DNA of 64,000 bases from assembly GCA_040221095.1 (NCBI GenBank), contig JAVJVP010000016.1, positions 186,001 to 250,000 on the forward strand. Reading direction: 5' to 3'. This stretch comes from UBA1479 sp040221095 (GTDB lineage Bacteria; Pseudomonadota; Alphaproteobacteria; Rhodospirillales; Casp-alpha2). The position numbers and the translations under genes were made by a program. The notes beneath the pieces are model-generated. The model did no database searches. It saw only the letters and a list, made by a program, of their open reading frames with translations, and had not been told where the DNA came from. Every line of letters starts with the position of its first letter. Within the stretch, counting starts at the first letter, position 1. Of the stretch, positions 32,788 to 41,998 are shown one piece after another.

Positions 32788-32803
32788 GTTCACGCGCGTG
32801 AAC
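32788..32803. promoter_or_regulatory. Perfect 16-base palindrome, possible operator
   Basis: GTTCACGCGCGTGAAC is an exact palindrome located 26-41 bases upstream of the MBL hydrolase start on the minus strand, where an operator would overlap or follow the promoter. The half-site GTTCACGC would suit a dimeric repressor. No regulator gene is adjacent. Confidence 0.45.
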
Positions 32804-32897
32804 GAACGCAGCGGCTAAACTCCCTTGCGGACAGGCCCTCGATGGCACACGGCTTTATCAGTACCTTAGTGGTACCGTTAATTCCCTGTATAGGCCA

Positions 32898-33659
32898 TCA
32901 AGTGACTCCTGTCACAGATTGATTTCCAACGACACGAACCCCCGTCCCGACCGACACGCCCAAGCGCCGATCCGCCCGCCCTCGATTACAGGCGATTTCG
33001 ACCAGACCGCTCGAATTCGCGTACCAGAACAAGCTGTCCGGCGGAACCGATGCGAAGGTCTTTTCGCCTTTGATTTCAACATTGTGAACTACAATCCGGT
33101 GGTTTGGCGAGAGATTTTCTGCACGCATGCCGGAAATCGCATTGCCGAATCCATCCACGTATACAATTCGGTCTAATTCATCCGGCCAATCGGGCCGATC
33201 AACCTCCCGAGAGGCGATTTCCCGACCCTTGGGCGGGCCTGCGAAGGCCCCGTTGGCAACCTCCGCCGCCACCGGCGCAAACAGATCACGACCGTGGAAA
33301 CTGGCCGAAAGTTTGTCCGGCCGCCAGGTGATTTCCCATGCCCGCGCCGCCCGGGCCCGGCGGACGGTCAGCGCGAACAGACCGTTATCGGGACCGATGA
33401 ACCAGCGCCCGTCCGCTTCCACGACCAGGGCCCGGCGGTCGGTACCGACGCCCGGATCGACCACGGCCAGCACCACGCTGCCGGGCGCAAGGTCCCCCGC
33501 CAGCGCAGCCAGCAGATAGGCCGCTGACTTCGGATCGAACGGTGGTGCGTCGTGCATCAGATCGACCACCGGAATCTCCGGCGCCCGCCCGTGCAGAACC
33601 GCCTTCATCTGTCCCACATAGGGGCCTTGGAAGCCGAAATCGGTGAACAGGACAAGCAT
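32898..33659 (-). CDS. SAM hydrolase / SAM hydroxide adenosyltransferase family (DUF62)
   Basis: A 253-residue protein. LFTDFGFQGPYVGQMK at the N-terminus, the nearby DLMHDAPPF, VVDPGVGTDRRAL near 70 and FIGPDNGLF near 95 are the conserved blocks of the DUF62 family. Its members split S-adenosylmethionine to adenosine and methionine using activated water. The C-terminal barrel contains YVDGFGNAIS. ATG at 33659 starts directly at MLVLFTDFG and is preferred over the upstream in-frame ATG. It lies about 140 bases downstream of rpoH on the same strand, behind a hairpin. Confidence 0.9.
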   Translation of the reverse strand: MLVLFTDFGFQGPYVGQMKAVLHGRAPEIPVVDLMHDAPPFDPKSAAYLLAALAGDLAPGSVVLAVVDPGVGTDRRALVVEADGRWFIGPDNGLFALTVRRARAARAWEITWRPDKLSASFHGRDLFAPVAAEVANGAFAGPPKGREIASREVDRPDWPDELDRIVYVDGFGNAISGMRAENLSPNHRIVVHNVEIKGEKTFASVPPDSLFWYANSSGLVEIACNRGRADRRLGVSVGTGVRVVGNQSVTGVT

Positions 33660-33727
33660 GGCCGTGGAGCTCTCCAGACGTGTTCGGAGCGTCTTGCCCG
33701 AATCTAACAGATCGCCCGAAAGCAATC

Positions 33728-33759
33728 ACCCGGCGCCGCGTTTCCGCGGCGCCGGGTGC
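33728..33759 (-). terminator. Strong hairpin downstream of rpoH
   Basis: A 14-base perfect stem, with arms of CACCCGGCGCCGCG type around a TTTC loop, lies 41 bases after the rpoH stop. The T tract after it is weak (ATTGCTTTC), so it may act as a partial or Rho-assisted terminator or as an RNA stabiliser. Confidence 0.65.
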
Positions 33760-33800
33760 GCAAGGACGGTTCGGGGAGAAACCCGCCGGCCGGCGGCCGC

Positions 33801-34685
33801 TTAGACCGCGGCGGTCGTGTCGGCAAGCGCCCGGGCGACGTGCTTCTGGACCTTTTCGAAGGCCCGGTTTTCAAGCTGACGCACCCGTTCGCGGCTGATG
33901 CCGTATTGCGACCCCAGGTCCTCGAGGGTCGCGGGCTCGTCCGACAGGCGGCGCTCGACGAAAATCTCGCGCTCGCGCTTGGGCAGGGCCGCCATGGCTT
34001 CCTGAACCAGGGTCCGGCGGAAATTTCCTTCTTCCGTATCTCCGAACATGGCTTCCGGGCTGGGGCGGTCGTCGACCAGGGTGTCCTGGAATTCGACGGC
34101 GCCCTCTTCCTGGGTCACCGGGGCGTTCAGGGACATGTCGCGGGCCGCGAGACGCCGGTTCATGTAGGTAATGTCGTCGGTCGACACACCGACCTGTTCG
34201 GACAGACGCTTGGCGTCTTCCGGGTTCAGTTCACCCGAATCCATGATCTTCAGGCGGCCCTTCAGGCTGCGCAGGCTGAAGAACAGTTTTTTCTGTGAGG
34301 CCACGGTGCCCATCTTGACCAGGGACCAGGACTTCAGGATGTATTCGGTGATCGCCGCCTTGATCCACCACATGGCATAGGTGGACAGGCGGAACCCGCG
34401 TTCCGGCTCAAACTTCTTCACCGCCTTCATGAGACCGATGTTGCCTTCGGAAATCAGGTCCGCGACCGGCAGACCGTAGCCCCGATAGCCCATGGCGATC
34501 TTGGCGACCAGGCGCAGATGCGAGGTGACCAGCATGTGGGCGGCGTCGACGTCGCCCTGCTCGGTCCAGCGCAGCGCCAGCCTCTGCTCCTCCTCCTTTT
34601 CCAAAAGGGGGAACTTCCAGATTTCGCGGAAATACTGGCTCAGGCCTCCTTCGGTCGGGACGGCAGGTACTGTCATCGTTGTCAT
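33801..34685 (-). CDS. rpoH: RNA polymerase heat-shock sigma factor (sigma-32)
   Basis: A 294-residue sigma-70-family protein. Region 2 contains SEGNIGLMKAVKKFEPERGFRLSTYAMWWI. The RpoH box QKKLFFSLR near residue 130 is diagnostic of sigma-32. Region 4 has the helix-turn-helix LEDLGSQYGISRERVRQLE near residue 255. It directs transcription of chaperone and protease genes. The 410-base region upstream holds no gene and is presumed to carry its promoter and leader. Confidence 0.95.
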   Translation of the reverse strand: MTTMTVPAVPTEGGLSQYFREIWKFPLLEKEEEQRLALRWTEQGDVDAAHMLVTSHLRLVAKIAMGYRGYGLPVADLISEGNIGLMKAVKKFEPERGFRLSTYAMWWIKAAITEYILKSWSLVKMGTVASQKKLFFSLRSLKGRLKIMDSGELNPEDAKRLSEQVGVSTDDITYMNRRLAARDMSLNAPVTQEEGAVEFQDTLVDDRPSPEAMFGDTEEGNFRRTLVQEAMAALPKREREIFVERRLSDEPATLEDLGSQYGISRERVRQLENRAFEKVQKHVARALADTTAAV

Positions 34686-35095
34686 TTTCTCTTCTTCCCC
34701 TGTTGGGGCGGTGTCGAACCGCCCAAGGACATGGTTCGAGTTCTAGATTTCGAATGCGGCGGCTCTATGGCAGGTCGGGGGCATGCCAAGGGCATGTGCC
34801 GACGCCGGGCGGCGCGAACGAAGAACTGCGTTCCGCGAAAGCGGACGCATATCCAGATACCGGGAAAGATGGGAGCGTGCGGTGAGAGCACAGGTACGCG
34901 GTCATGCCTTATCCTCCTTATGAAGCAATATGGCGTCTTCAGACGTTAACGGCCGTTCGGCCGCAGCAACCCAATCTGCCCGCCGTTCAGCCGGGCAATT
35001 CAGGGTTGGCCCCATACGGGCACCAACCCCGCTAATATAACGGGAGCCGTCGAAAATTTCAAGATTTCGGGGGAAACCCCTAAGGGTTCTGCCGG
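34686..35095. promoter_or_regulatory. Gene-free rpoH upstream region
   Basis: 410 bases without a gene between rpoH and mlaA. A small GC hairpin GGGCGGTGTCGAACCGCCC (34705-34723) lies in the rpoH leader close to the start codon, and the stretch 35000-35090 contains AT-rich patches. RpoH is often controlled through its leader RNA, but no defined thermometer structure could be shown here by eye. Confidence 0.4.
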
Positions 35096-35989
35096 TTACT
35101 GGACCGTCTGTTCCAGCTTCGCGAAGGAAGTATCCAGTCCACCGCCCGGCGGAAGTTCGCTGCGAATCTCCGGCGCCAGATCGGGGATCGGCGGCAGGTC
35201 GAGGTTCTGACCATTGGAGATTTCCGCATTGCGCTTCTGACGATAAAGCGAGCGGATCGCCGCATAGTAATCGACCGAAGTCTTCTTGATCTGGTCCAAT
35301 TCCTCGACCACGTCGGCGTACTCCAGAAGTCCGTCGACGATGTCGAGCGCCAGATCGACCTCGTCCGCGTCGACGTTATCCAGGTAATAGCCCAGCGGAT
35401 CGAAATAGCTGTCGATCAGCAGGCGCCCGATCGCGTCACGCGGATTGGACGGGCCAAGCACCGGCAGCACGACATAGAAGCCTTCCCCCACGCCCCAAAC
35501 TGCCAGGGTCTGGCCGAAATCCTCACTGTGCTTATGGAAGCCCATCTCGGATGCCATATCGACCATGCCGGCCATGCCGACGGTGGTGTTGAGGAACGTG
35601 CGCGTAAAGGTCACCAGCGCGCGCTCGAACTCAAACTGCAGCAGGTCGTTGACGAAAGTAATCGGCGACGACAGGTTGTTGAACATGTTCTTGAGCGCCA
35701 GCCGGCCGGTCGCCGGGACCGTCGAATTATAGGCATTGGCGATCGGACGCAGAAGGCCTTCCTGCACGCCTTCATTGAAGGAGAAGATGGCCCGATTCAT
35801 GCTTTCCAGCGGGTCGTTGCCCGTATCGTCCGCCTGCGACAGTTCAACGTTCGCCTGTGCGGTCAATCCATCCTGGAACGAGAGGGCGCGCACCTGATCA
35901 TCGGCCTGGGCAGTTCCCAAGGACAAGCCAACCACAAAAATCGCGCTGACCGCGAAATTCTGAAACCTACCGGTCAAAACCAGCCCCAT
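35096..35989 (-). CDS. mlaA: MlaA/VacJ-family outer-membrane lipid transport protein
   Basis: A 297-residue exported protein. The signal peptide core AVSAIFVVGLSLG ends near AQADD. No lipobox cysteine is present and no cysteine was seen anywhere in the chain, so unlike E. coli MlaA it is not a lipoprotein. The family core is clear: NDPLESMNRAIFSFNE near residue 57, LKNMFNNLSSPITFVNDLLQ near 100, and the block from DFGQTLAVWG to PLGYYLDNV. MlaA removes mislocalised phospholipids from the outer leaflet and passes them to MlaC. It is divergent from two MlaC-like genes, which supports a joint lipid-transport role. Confidence 0.9.
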   Translation of the reverse strand: MGLVLTGRFQNFAVSAIFVVGLSLGTAQADDQVRALSFQDGLTAQANVELSQADDTGNDPLESMNRAIFSFNEGVQEGLLRPIANAYNSTVPATGRLALKNMFNNLSSPITFVNDLLQFEFERALVTFTRTFLNTTVGMAGMVDMASEMGFHKHSEDFGQTLAVWGVGEGFYVVLPVLGPSNPRDAIGRLLIDSYFDPLGYYLDNVDADEVDLALDIVDGLLEYADVVEELDQIKKTSVDYYAAIRSLYRQKRNAEISNGQNLDLPPIPDLAPEIRSELPPGGGLDTSFAKLEQTVQ

Positions 35990-36238
35990 TTCCTCGTCAC
36001 GGCCATCCTGTTCGGCGACCGGTTGAATCTGCGCGATACCCTGACATGCCCAGGCGCGTCGTCTACCGCCATGAATTAATAGGTGAAGTTGACACCCCCC
36101 GCAACCGATTCAAAGTAATTTATTTACCGTTCACCGCTAACTAAATCGTGATTTCGGTGCGTCCCCCGATCCGACGCCAGGGCTCTTGAACCGCGGCGGA
36201 AAATGCATATCCTGGCAAACAAGGGAGGCACCCAATAT

Positions 36239-36883
36239 ATGACCCTACTTCGCCGACAAGCCATCATGCTCGTATTGGCGGGGGGCCTTGTTGCCCTCGC
36301 CATTACCCCTTCGACCGCCCGCACCGACGGACCGGAGGCAACCGTGGAGGCCTTTCACAGCGACCTTCTTTCCGTCATGAAGGATAGCGTTAATTTAGGA
36401 ATTTCAGGACGTTATAATAAATTCCTGGGTCATCTTGACCGCTATTTCCATATGCCCCTGATGGTCAGCTTCGTGTCCGGGGAACATTGGGCCAAAGCTG
36501 GCCAGGAAGCGCGCCGCGACCTGAATAATGCCGCGCGGCGTATTGGCGCCGGTGAGCTCGCCGTGCTGTTTTCGGGATACGGCGGCGAAACGTTCAAGAC
36601 AACCGGCACACGAACCATCAAGGATGGCTCCGTCCTGGTTGAAACGGAACTGGAACGCCAGTCTGATTCGAGCGTGAAATTGACCTATCGGCTGCGCAAG
36701 TTCGATGAAAAATGGCGAATCATCGACGTCCTGCTGGACGGTACGATCTCGCAGCTTCTCAAGCGTCGCGACGAATACCGCCGCACGCTGGAGAACAGCG
36801 GGGTCGCTGGACTGATCGCCCTATTGAACGCCAAGGCGGACGAGATCCTCGCATCCGACCGCACGGCCAAGGCCGCCAAGTAA
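36239..36883 (+). CDS. MlaC/Ttg2D-like periplasmic lipid-binding protein (first copy)
   Basis: A 214-residue exported protein with N-terminal MTLLRRQAIMLVLAGGLVALA and cleavage near TARTDG. The body matches the MlaC/HpnM fold: FHSDLLSVMKDSVNLG, then RYNKFLGHLDRYFHMPLM near 65, and KWRIIDVLLDGTISQLLKRRDEYR near 160. This pattern shuttles phospholipid between membranes. ATG at 36239 follows AAGGGAGG at ideal spacing, so the upstream in-frame ATG is rejected. It is followed after 60 bases by a second MlaC-like gene. Confidence 0.82.
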   Translation: MTLLRRQAIMLVLAGGLVALAITPSTARTDGPEATVEAFHSDLLSVMKDSVNLGISGRYNKFLGHLDRYFHMPLMVSFVSGEHWAKAGQEARRDLNNAARRIGAGELAVLFSGYGGETFKTTGTRTIKDGSVLVETELERQSDSSVKLTYRLRKFDEKWRIIDVLLDGTISQLLKRRDEYRRTLENSGVAGLIALLNAKADEILASDRTAKAAK

Positions 36884-36943
36884 ATTTCCATTTTCGGGGC
36901 ATGGCCCTGGCATGGCCGCGAAACCCGGCTTAAGTGTTCGCCT

Positions 36944-37588
36944 ATGCGCCACCGTTCACCATCGTCCGCCCTCGCCGCCCCGATCACGGCCATCATGCTG
37001 CTGATCGCGGCCGTCGTCCCCGCCGCCGCCCAGGCGCCGCGGGATGGTCAGGCCGCCGATGTCATCACGGCCTTCCATGCAACCCTGCTCGACGTCATGA
37101 AACGCGCGGACGAATTGGGCGTGAAGGGCCGCTTCGAAACCTTGGCCCCGGCCGTCGACAAGGCCTTCCACCTTGACCTGACGGCGCGTCAGGCCGCCGG
37201 GCGGCGGTCCTGGAAGGACGCCACGCCGGCGGAGCAGACGGCGTTGCTCGACGTGTTCCGGCGCTGGACCATCGGCACCTACGCCAATCAGTTCGACGGC
37301 TGGTCCGGTCAGGACTTCATCGACCACGGTCAAAAGCCCGGCCCGCAAAAAGGCACCGTGCTGGTGGAAACGGAACTGACCGGCAAGGAGCTGGTCACGC
37401 TGACTTATCTGATGGTGTTCAAGGACGGACGCTGGGGGGTGTACGACGTCCTGGTGCGCCGGGGAACGACTTCGATCAGCCAACTCGCCAAGCATATTTC
37501 CGAATTCAAGAGCATCGCGAAAAACGGCCTGCCCGCCCTGACCGACGCCCTGGAGACGAAGACGCGGGCCCTGCTCGGCGAACAATAG
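36944..37588 (+). CDS. MlaC/HpnM-like periplasmic lipid-binding protein (second copy)
   Basis: A 214-residue exported protein with a signal peptide ending near AAAQA. It aligns by eye with the previous gene: ITAFHATLLDVMKRADELG, GRFETLAPAVDKAFHLDL, WGVYDVLVRRGTTSISQLAKHISEF. These are the standard blocks of the Ttg2D/MlaC family, which includes HpnM. It faces hpnL with only 3 bases between stops, and hpnN follows, so this copy is a good HpnM candidate. Confidence 0.82.
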   Translation: MRHRSPSSALAAPITAIMLLIAAVVPAAAQAPRDGQAADVITAFHATLLDVMKRADELGVKGRFETLAPAVDKAFHLDLTARQAAGRRSWKDATPAEQTALLDVFRRWTIGTYANQFDGWSGQDFIDHGQKPGPQKGTVLVETELTGKELVTLTYLMVFKDGRWGVYDVLVRRGTTSISQLAKHISEFKSIAKNGLPALTDALETKTRALLGEQ

Positions 37589-37591
37589 GAC

Positions 37592-38623
37592 TCAGCCGGC
37601 GGGCCGGTCGTCACCCTCGCCTGCCTCCTGTGCGGCGGATGTAAGCAGCCCGCGCAGGGAATAGATCGACCCCAGGGCGAATCCCCAGATCACGAACACA
37701 ATTTCGCGCAGACGCTTGATCGCCGCAAGCGCCACGCCCGCTTCCGGCACGCCGGTCACCGCCCCCGCCAGAACAATCAAGGCACTGTCCTGTGTTCCCA
37801 GGTTGGCCGGAATGAAAAACGTCGCGGCGCGCACCATCTGGTTGACGGATTCGATGATCAGGGCCTCGCCCGGCGTCACCGGATACCCCAAGAAATAGAG
37901 AATCGCATAGGTTTCCGCCGCCCCCAGCACCCAGTTGGCGAAGGCGAGGAACACCGCGGGAAGAAACCGCCAAGGGCGTTCCGCATAGAAATGATGCAGC
38001 CGGTCCTCGACGTCGTGGATATGACCGAGGGCCGCCTCGATCCGCACCCCCAGCCGCGTGCGCCCCAGGCGCGTGCCCGTCCACGAGGTCGCGCGGAATT
38101 TCTGGACCGCGAACAGAACCCCGATCCCGAAGGTCAGGAACAGGAACCCGCCCAGGGCGAAGGGCGCATAGCGTCCGCCGGCCTCGTGCCCGGTCAGGAG
38201 AATCAGGCCGACCAGCATGAAGACGACCAGACCGATCAGGTTGACCGTGCGCGCCAGGATGATCGAGGCCGTGCCTTCGCGGTAGCTGACCGCGTGATGG
38301 CGTTTCAGCAGCACCGCCTTGATCGGCTCGCCGCCGAATCCGCCCGCCGGCAACACGGTATTGAAGGCCTCGCCGACCATGCGGATGCGCCACACGATAT
38401 AGGACCAGCGGGGCGTCAAGGGCAGGCGCAGAATCGCCAGATGCCACGACAGGTTGTCGACATAGAAGGCCGTGAGATAGATCAGAAAGGCCGCCGCCAG
38501 CCCCTGCCAGCCGATGCCGAGAATGCTGGCCAGGGCAACGTCGAAATCCACCTCGGCGACCACCCAGGCAAGCAGCGCCACGCCCAGTCCGACATACAGC
38601 CAGGACAGCAGCCGCGCGGTCAT
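37592..38623 (-). CDS. hpnL: HpnL-like multi-spanning membrane protein (lysylphosphatidylglycerol synthase TM-region family)
   Basis: A 343-residue inner-membrane protein with about eight hydrophobic helices, UPF0104-like. FNTVLPAGGFGGEPIKAVLLKR near residue 90 and the late NQMVRAATFFIPANLGTQD are the family's signature blocks. Several members flank hopanoid transport genes and are named HpnL; their biochemical role is unknown. The ATG at 38623 overlaps the hpnN stop by 4 bases (ATGA), so the two are translationally coupled. The shared operon with hpnN is the main reason for the name. Confidence 0.75.
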   Translation of the reverse strand: MTARLLSWLYVGLGVALLAWVVAEVDFDVALASILGIGWQGLAAAFLIYLTAFYVDNLSWHLAILRLPLTPRWSYIVWRIRMVGEAFNTVLPAGGFGGEPIKAVLLKRHHAVSYREGTASIILARTVNLIGLVVFMLVGLILLTGHEAGGRYAPFALGGFLFLTFGIGVLFAVQKFRATSWTGTRLGRTRLGVRIEAALGHIHDVEDRLHHFYAERPWRFLPAVFLAFANWVLGAAETYAILYFLGYPVTPGEALIIESVNQMVRAATFFIPANLGTQDSALIVLAGAVTGVPEAGVALAAIKRLREIVFVIWGFALGSIYSLRGLLTSAAQEAGEGDDRPAG

Positions 38624-41238
38624 GCCCGCCCCCGCCCGCGGATCGCGAGCAGCGCCGGCAGCAGCACCAGCGTGCACACCAGGGTCAGGGAGATGGCGAT
38701 GGTCAGCAGCACGCCCATGCTCGCCGTGCCGGGATGGCCCGACAGTGCTATGGACCCGAACGAGCCGATGGTGGTCAGCGCGCTGAACAACACGGCGCGG
38801 GGGGTCGAGGTTTCGAAGGCATCGCCCGCCGTCCGATCACCGCCGGCGCGTTCCTGGCGGTCGCGCAGAACCAGATGGATGCCGCTGGCGACGCCGAGCC
38901 CGAACAGCAACGGCAGGACGATGATGTTGGCGAAGTTGAAGGGTACATGGAACACGACCGAGCACAGCACCGTCAGCACCGCCGCCAGACCCAGGGGCGC
39001 GAATACGAAGGCGACGTCGCTGGCCCGGCGCAGCAGCAGACCGAGCAGGATCAGGATCGCCGTCACCGCGATGGCCCCGGCCTCAACGAAAGCGGAGAGC
39101 ACCGCCCGCCCGGCCTCGTAGATCGTGACCGGCGCGCCCGACGCATCGGGGGTGATCTTGCGCAGCGCCGCGACGAAACGCTCGACCGCCGTGGGGTCGC
39201 GCAGATCGTCGGCGGGAATGACCTCCATGCGCGCCTGCCCGTCCGGTGCGACATAGCGCGCACGGATGTCCGTGGGCAAATCCGCCAACGTAAAGGGCTC
39301 CGGGCTCAAGCTGCCCCGAAGGCGGTCGACGGCATCGGGAAACACGGCCAGCAGGCCCTGCTCCAGTCCCGCCAGACCCGCGTCGTCGAGCGGCTTCAGC
39401 AGGGCCGCAAGCCGCCCGGCCGCGCGGGCAAGGTCCGGCCCCGCATTGGCCCCGTCCAGGCTTGCCAGTGCCGCTCCTAGGTTCGCTGCGGCCGCGCGGC
39501 GGCGTGCGGGGTCCCGGTCGCCCGTGCCACCGCCGGGGGCCAGCGACGGCAGCATGAACAAGGCGAGATCGCGGACGATCTCGGCCTTCTCCTCCTGATC
39601 CTCCGGCACGAAGCTGAGGACCGAGGCGACGCCCTTGACCTCGGGCAGGGCGGTCAACCTGTCGGCCAGTCCGCGCGCCGCGTCCACACCGGGGGCCAAC
39701 ACCGTGGCGCTGTAGGTCGAGGCCCCCTTCCCCGCCGCCAGTTCGTGGACGACGGCGACCGATTCCAGGTTTCGGTCCTGCAGGTTCAGGGGATCGAAAT
39801 CGAACCGCGCCTGGGGCGTGACTGCCAATCCCACAACCGCCGCCACGGCCGCGCCGATCAGCACCCGGCGGGGGTGGCCCTGCAACGCGCGGCGGGCCTT
39901 GGCGCCCCATCCCCCGCCCGCGTCCGGGCGTCCCGCCCCGGCGGGCATCAGGGTCAGCAAGGCAGGCAGCACGGTCAGATTGGCGGCCAAGGCGATGAAC
40001 ATCCCCGATCCCGCGATCAGGCCCAGTTCGGCCAGCCCCACGTAATCCGTCGGCAGGAAGGAGTAAAAGGCGATGGCCGCCGCCACGGCGCAGAGCGTCA
40101 ACCCGCCGCCGCCCGCCGCCGCCGTGGCCTCCAACGCCGCACCATTGCCCTGCCCCCGGGCGCGATGTTCGCGGTAGCGCAGGGCGAAATGAATGCCGAA
40201 ATCGACGCTGAGCCCGATGAACAGCACGGCGAAGGCGACGGAAATCAGGTTGAGGGCGCCCAGCGCCCAAATCGCGAACCCGGCGGTCCAAATCAGGCCC
40301 AGGATCAGGGTCATCAGCACGGCCACGACCATGCGCAGCGAACGCAGGCCCAGAATCAGCAGCACCAGGACCAGAGAGAACGACAGCACCCCGGCCAGAC
40401 CCATGCCGCGCTCGACGCTTTTCAACTCGTCCTGCTGCAAGGCGGCGGAGCCGGAAATGCGCAGGCGTACGGGCCCAGAACCCTCCAACTTCAAGTCCCG
40501 GCGCAGATTCTTGAGGGCGGCGATGGGTTTGCCCGCCGGCTGCAGCGAGGTGAAATCCAACGGCGGCTTGAGCACGATGAACCGCCGCGCCGCCGCGTCG
40601 TCCTCCCCGGCGAGCAGGCGCTGCCAGGACAGGATCGCGTCCCCGCCCTTGGCGCGTTTCTCGCCGACGTCGGCCAACAGGTCGAGCACCCGGGCGAGCG
40701 CCACGGGCGGCGCCTTGCCGTCAAGCTGCTGTTCGATGCCCTGGCGCAGCAGGTCGAACAGGGTCGCCAGACTGGCGTCGCCCCACAGGCTGGCGAGGAA
40801 GGGCTGCGCCTCGGCAAGCCTGCCGGTCAGGTCTTCCAGTTCCGTCACGTCGAGGAACAGCAGGCCGTTCCGTTGCAGGAACGGATCGCCTGCGGGATCG
40901 AACAGGGCGCCGAAGGTTTCCGGCTGCGCCTTGAGACGCGCCGTCAGGTCCCCTGCCGCGCGGTCGACCCGTTCCGGCACGGCGCCGTCCAGGACCAGCA
41001 GGATGTTGTCGCTCAGCTGCGGAAACAGGCGGCTGACTTCACTGTTATTTTTGCGGAACGGCAGATCGGCGGACAGCATGTCCGTGGTGTCCGTGTGGAT
41101 CGCCAGATTGCGCTGTAGATAGAAAAGCGTCAGCCCCGCGCCGACGATGGACAGCAGCACGACCGCCCAGGCGCCGCGCCGGACCAGGCCGACCCAGGCC
41201 CGGAACAGAGTTCCCGGAAAGGCCGCCGTCTCCGTCAT
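38620..41238 (-). CDS. hpnN: HpnN-type hopanoid RND transporter
   Basis: An 872-residue inner-membrane transporter of the MMPL/HpnN branch of the RND superfamily. A first helix (about 20-45) is followed by a large periplasmic loop, then a bundle of five helices (about 290-450) with LSVDFGIHFALRYREH. A second periplasmic loop and a second bundle (about 700-870) with LLFGLGVASGIHLVLRDR follow. In Rhodopseudomonas HpnN carries hopanoids towards the outer membrane. MTETAAF at 41238 is the start; the reading frame upstream is antisense-like. It overlaps the CDP-alcohol transferase stop by 4 bases and hpnL by 4 bases. Confidence 0.9.
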   Translation of the reverse strand: MTETAAFPGTLFRAWVGLVRRGAWAVVLLSIVGAGLTLFYLQRNLAIHTDTTDMLSADLPFRKNNSEVSRLFPQLSDNILLVLDGAVPERVDRAAGDLTARLKAQPETFGALFDPAGDPFLQRNGLLFLDVTELEDLTGRLAEAQPFLASLWGDASLATLFDLLRQGIEQQLDGKAPPVALARVLDLLADVGEKRAKGGDAILSWQRLLAGEDDAAARRFIVLKPPLDFTSLQPAGKPIAALKNLRRDLKLEGSGPVRLRISGSAALQQDELKSVERGMGLAGVLSFSLVLVLLILGLRSLRMVVAVLMTLILGLIWTAGFAIWALGALNLISVAFAVLFIGLSVDFGIHFALRYREHRARGQGNGAALEATAAAGGGGLTLCAVAAAIAFYSFLPTDYVGLAELGLIAGSGMFIALAANLTVLPALLTLMPAGAGRPDAGGGWGAKARRALQGHPRRVLIGAAVAAVVGLAVTPQARFDFDPLNLQDRNLESVAVVHELAAGKGASTYSATVLAPGVDAARGLADRLTALPEVKGVASVLSFVPEDQEEKAEIVRDLALFMLPSLAPGGGTGDRDPARRRAAAANLGAALASLDGANAGPDLARAAGRLAALLKPLDDAGLAGLEQGLLAVFPDAVDRLRGSLSPEPFTLADLPTDIRARYVAPDGQARMEVIPADDLRDPTAVERFVAALRKITPDASGAPVTIYEAGRAVLSAFVEAGAIAVTAILILLGLLLRRASDVAFVFAPLGLAAVLTVLCSVVFHVPFNFANIIVLPLLFGLGVASGIHLVLRDRQERAGGDRTAGDAFETSTPRAVLFSALTTIGSFGSIALSGHPGTASMGVLLTIAISLTLVCTLVLLPALLAIRGRGRA

Positions 41239-41948
41239 CCCTCCTGCTTTCCGCCCGCGGCCAGGGCACGGCGGCGGGCCCGGTACTTGATCAACCACTG
41301 CACGGCGAACAACAGGGCGAAGCCGGGTGCGCCAATTGTCGCGGCGACCAGCAGCGGTTCCTGATAGCCCAGGAACACCAGGATCGGCACCGCCAGGATG
41401 GCGTCGTCGGGATCGAAGCCCATGAACGACCCCAATTCGGCGCTGCGCGCGCCCGCCAAGCTTTCCATGCGCATGACCAGCCACAGGATGAAGGTCACCG
41501 ACGCCCCGGCGAGGACGCCCATGGGGATCGCAAGCATCCCCCATTCGCCGCCCCGGAGCCCGATGCCCAGGCCGACGAAGATGATCGCGTTGCACACGGC
41601 GTCGGCGATCAGGTCGAACTTGTGGCCGGCGGCGCTGGTCTGCCCCGACAGGCGGGCATAGTCGCCGTCGCCCCGGTCGAGCACCATGGACAGGATGAAC
41701 AGCCCCGCCCCGATTTCCCACCACGGCACCCCCAGCCAGGGGGACGGCCCCAGTGCGAAACCAACGGCGGCGGCGATGCCCGTGGCCAGGCGCACGACGG
41801 TCACCTGGCTCGGCGTGATCTTGGTTCCCATCAGGGGTTTGGTCACGGTCAGGCGCGCGACCTTGTGGATCCAGGTATTGTGACTAATCGTCTTGCCTCC
41901 GGCTGCGGGCGGGATTACATGGGGCGACAGGTTAGCCCGGAACATCAT
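41235..41948 (-). CDS. CDP-alcohol phosphatidyltransferase family protein
   Basis: A 237-residue membrane enzyme with five to six hydrophobic helices. The family's metal and CDP-binding signature is complete: DRGDGDYAR, then Gly-HKF-D and LIA-D about 11-19 residues later, near residues 90-112. Such enzymes replace CMP in a CDP-alcohol with another alcohol to make phospholipid-type diesters. Its stop overlaps the hpnN start, so it belongs to the hpnN-hpnL operon. A cytidylyltransferase gene lies 0.9 kb away and could supply the CDP-activated headgroup. Two tandem ATGs make 41948 or 41945 equally possible. Confidence 0.85.
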   Translation of the reverse strand: MMFRANLSPHVIPPAAGGKTISHNTWIHKVARLTVTKPLMGTKITPSQVTVVRLATGIAAAVGFALGPSPWLGVPWWEIGAGLFILSMVLDRGDGDYARLSGQTSAAGHKFDLIADAVCNAIIFVGLGIGLRGGEWGMLAIPMGVLAGASVTFILWLVMRMESLAGARSAELGSFMGFDPDDAILAVPILVFLGYQEPLLVAATIGAPGFALLFAVQWLIKYRARRRALAAGGKQEG

Positions 41949-41998
41949 GAAAATTGCGGCAAAAGGCAACCGGGATCGGTTCCCGCGCGGAAGAAATC

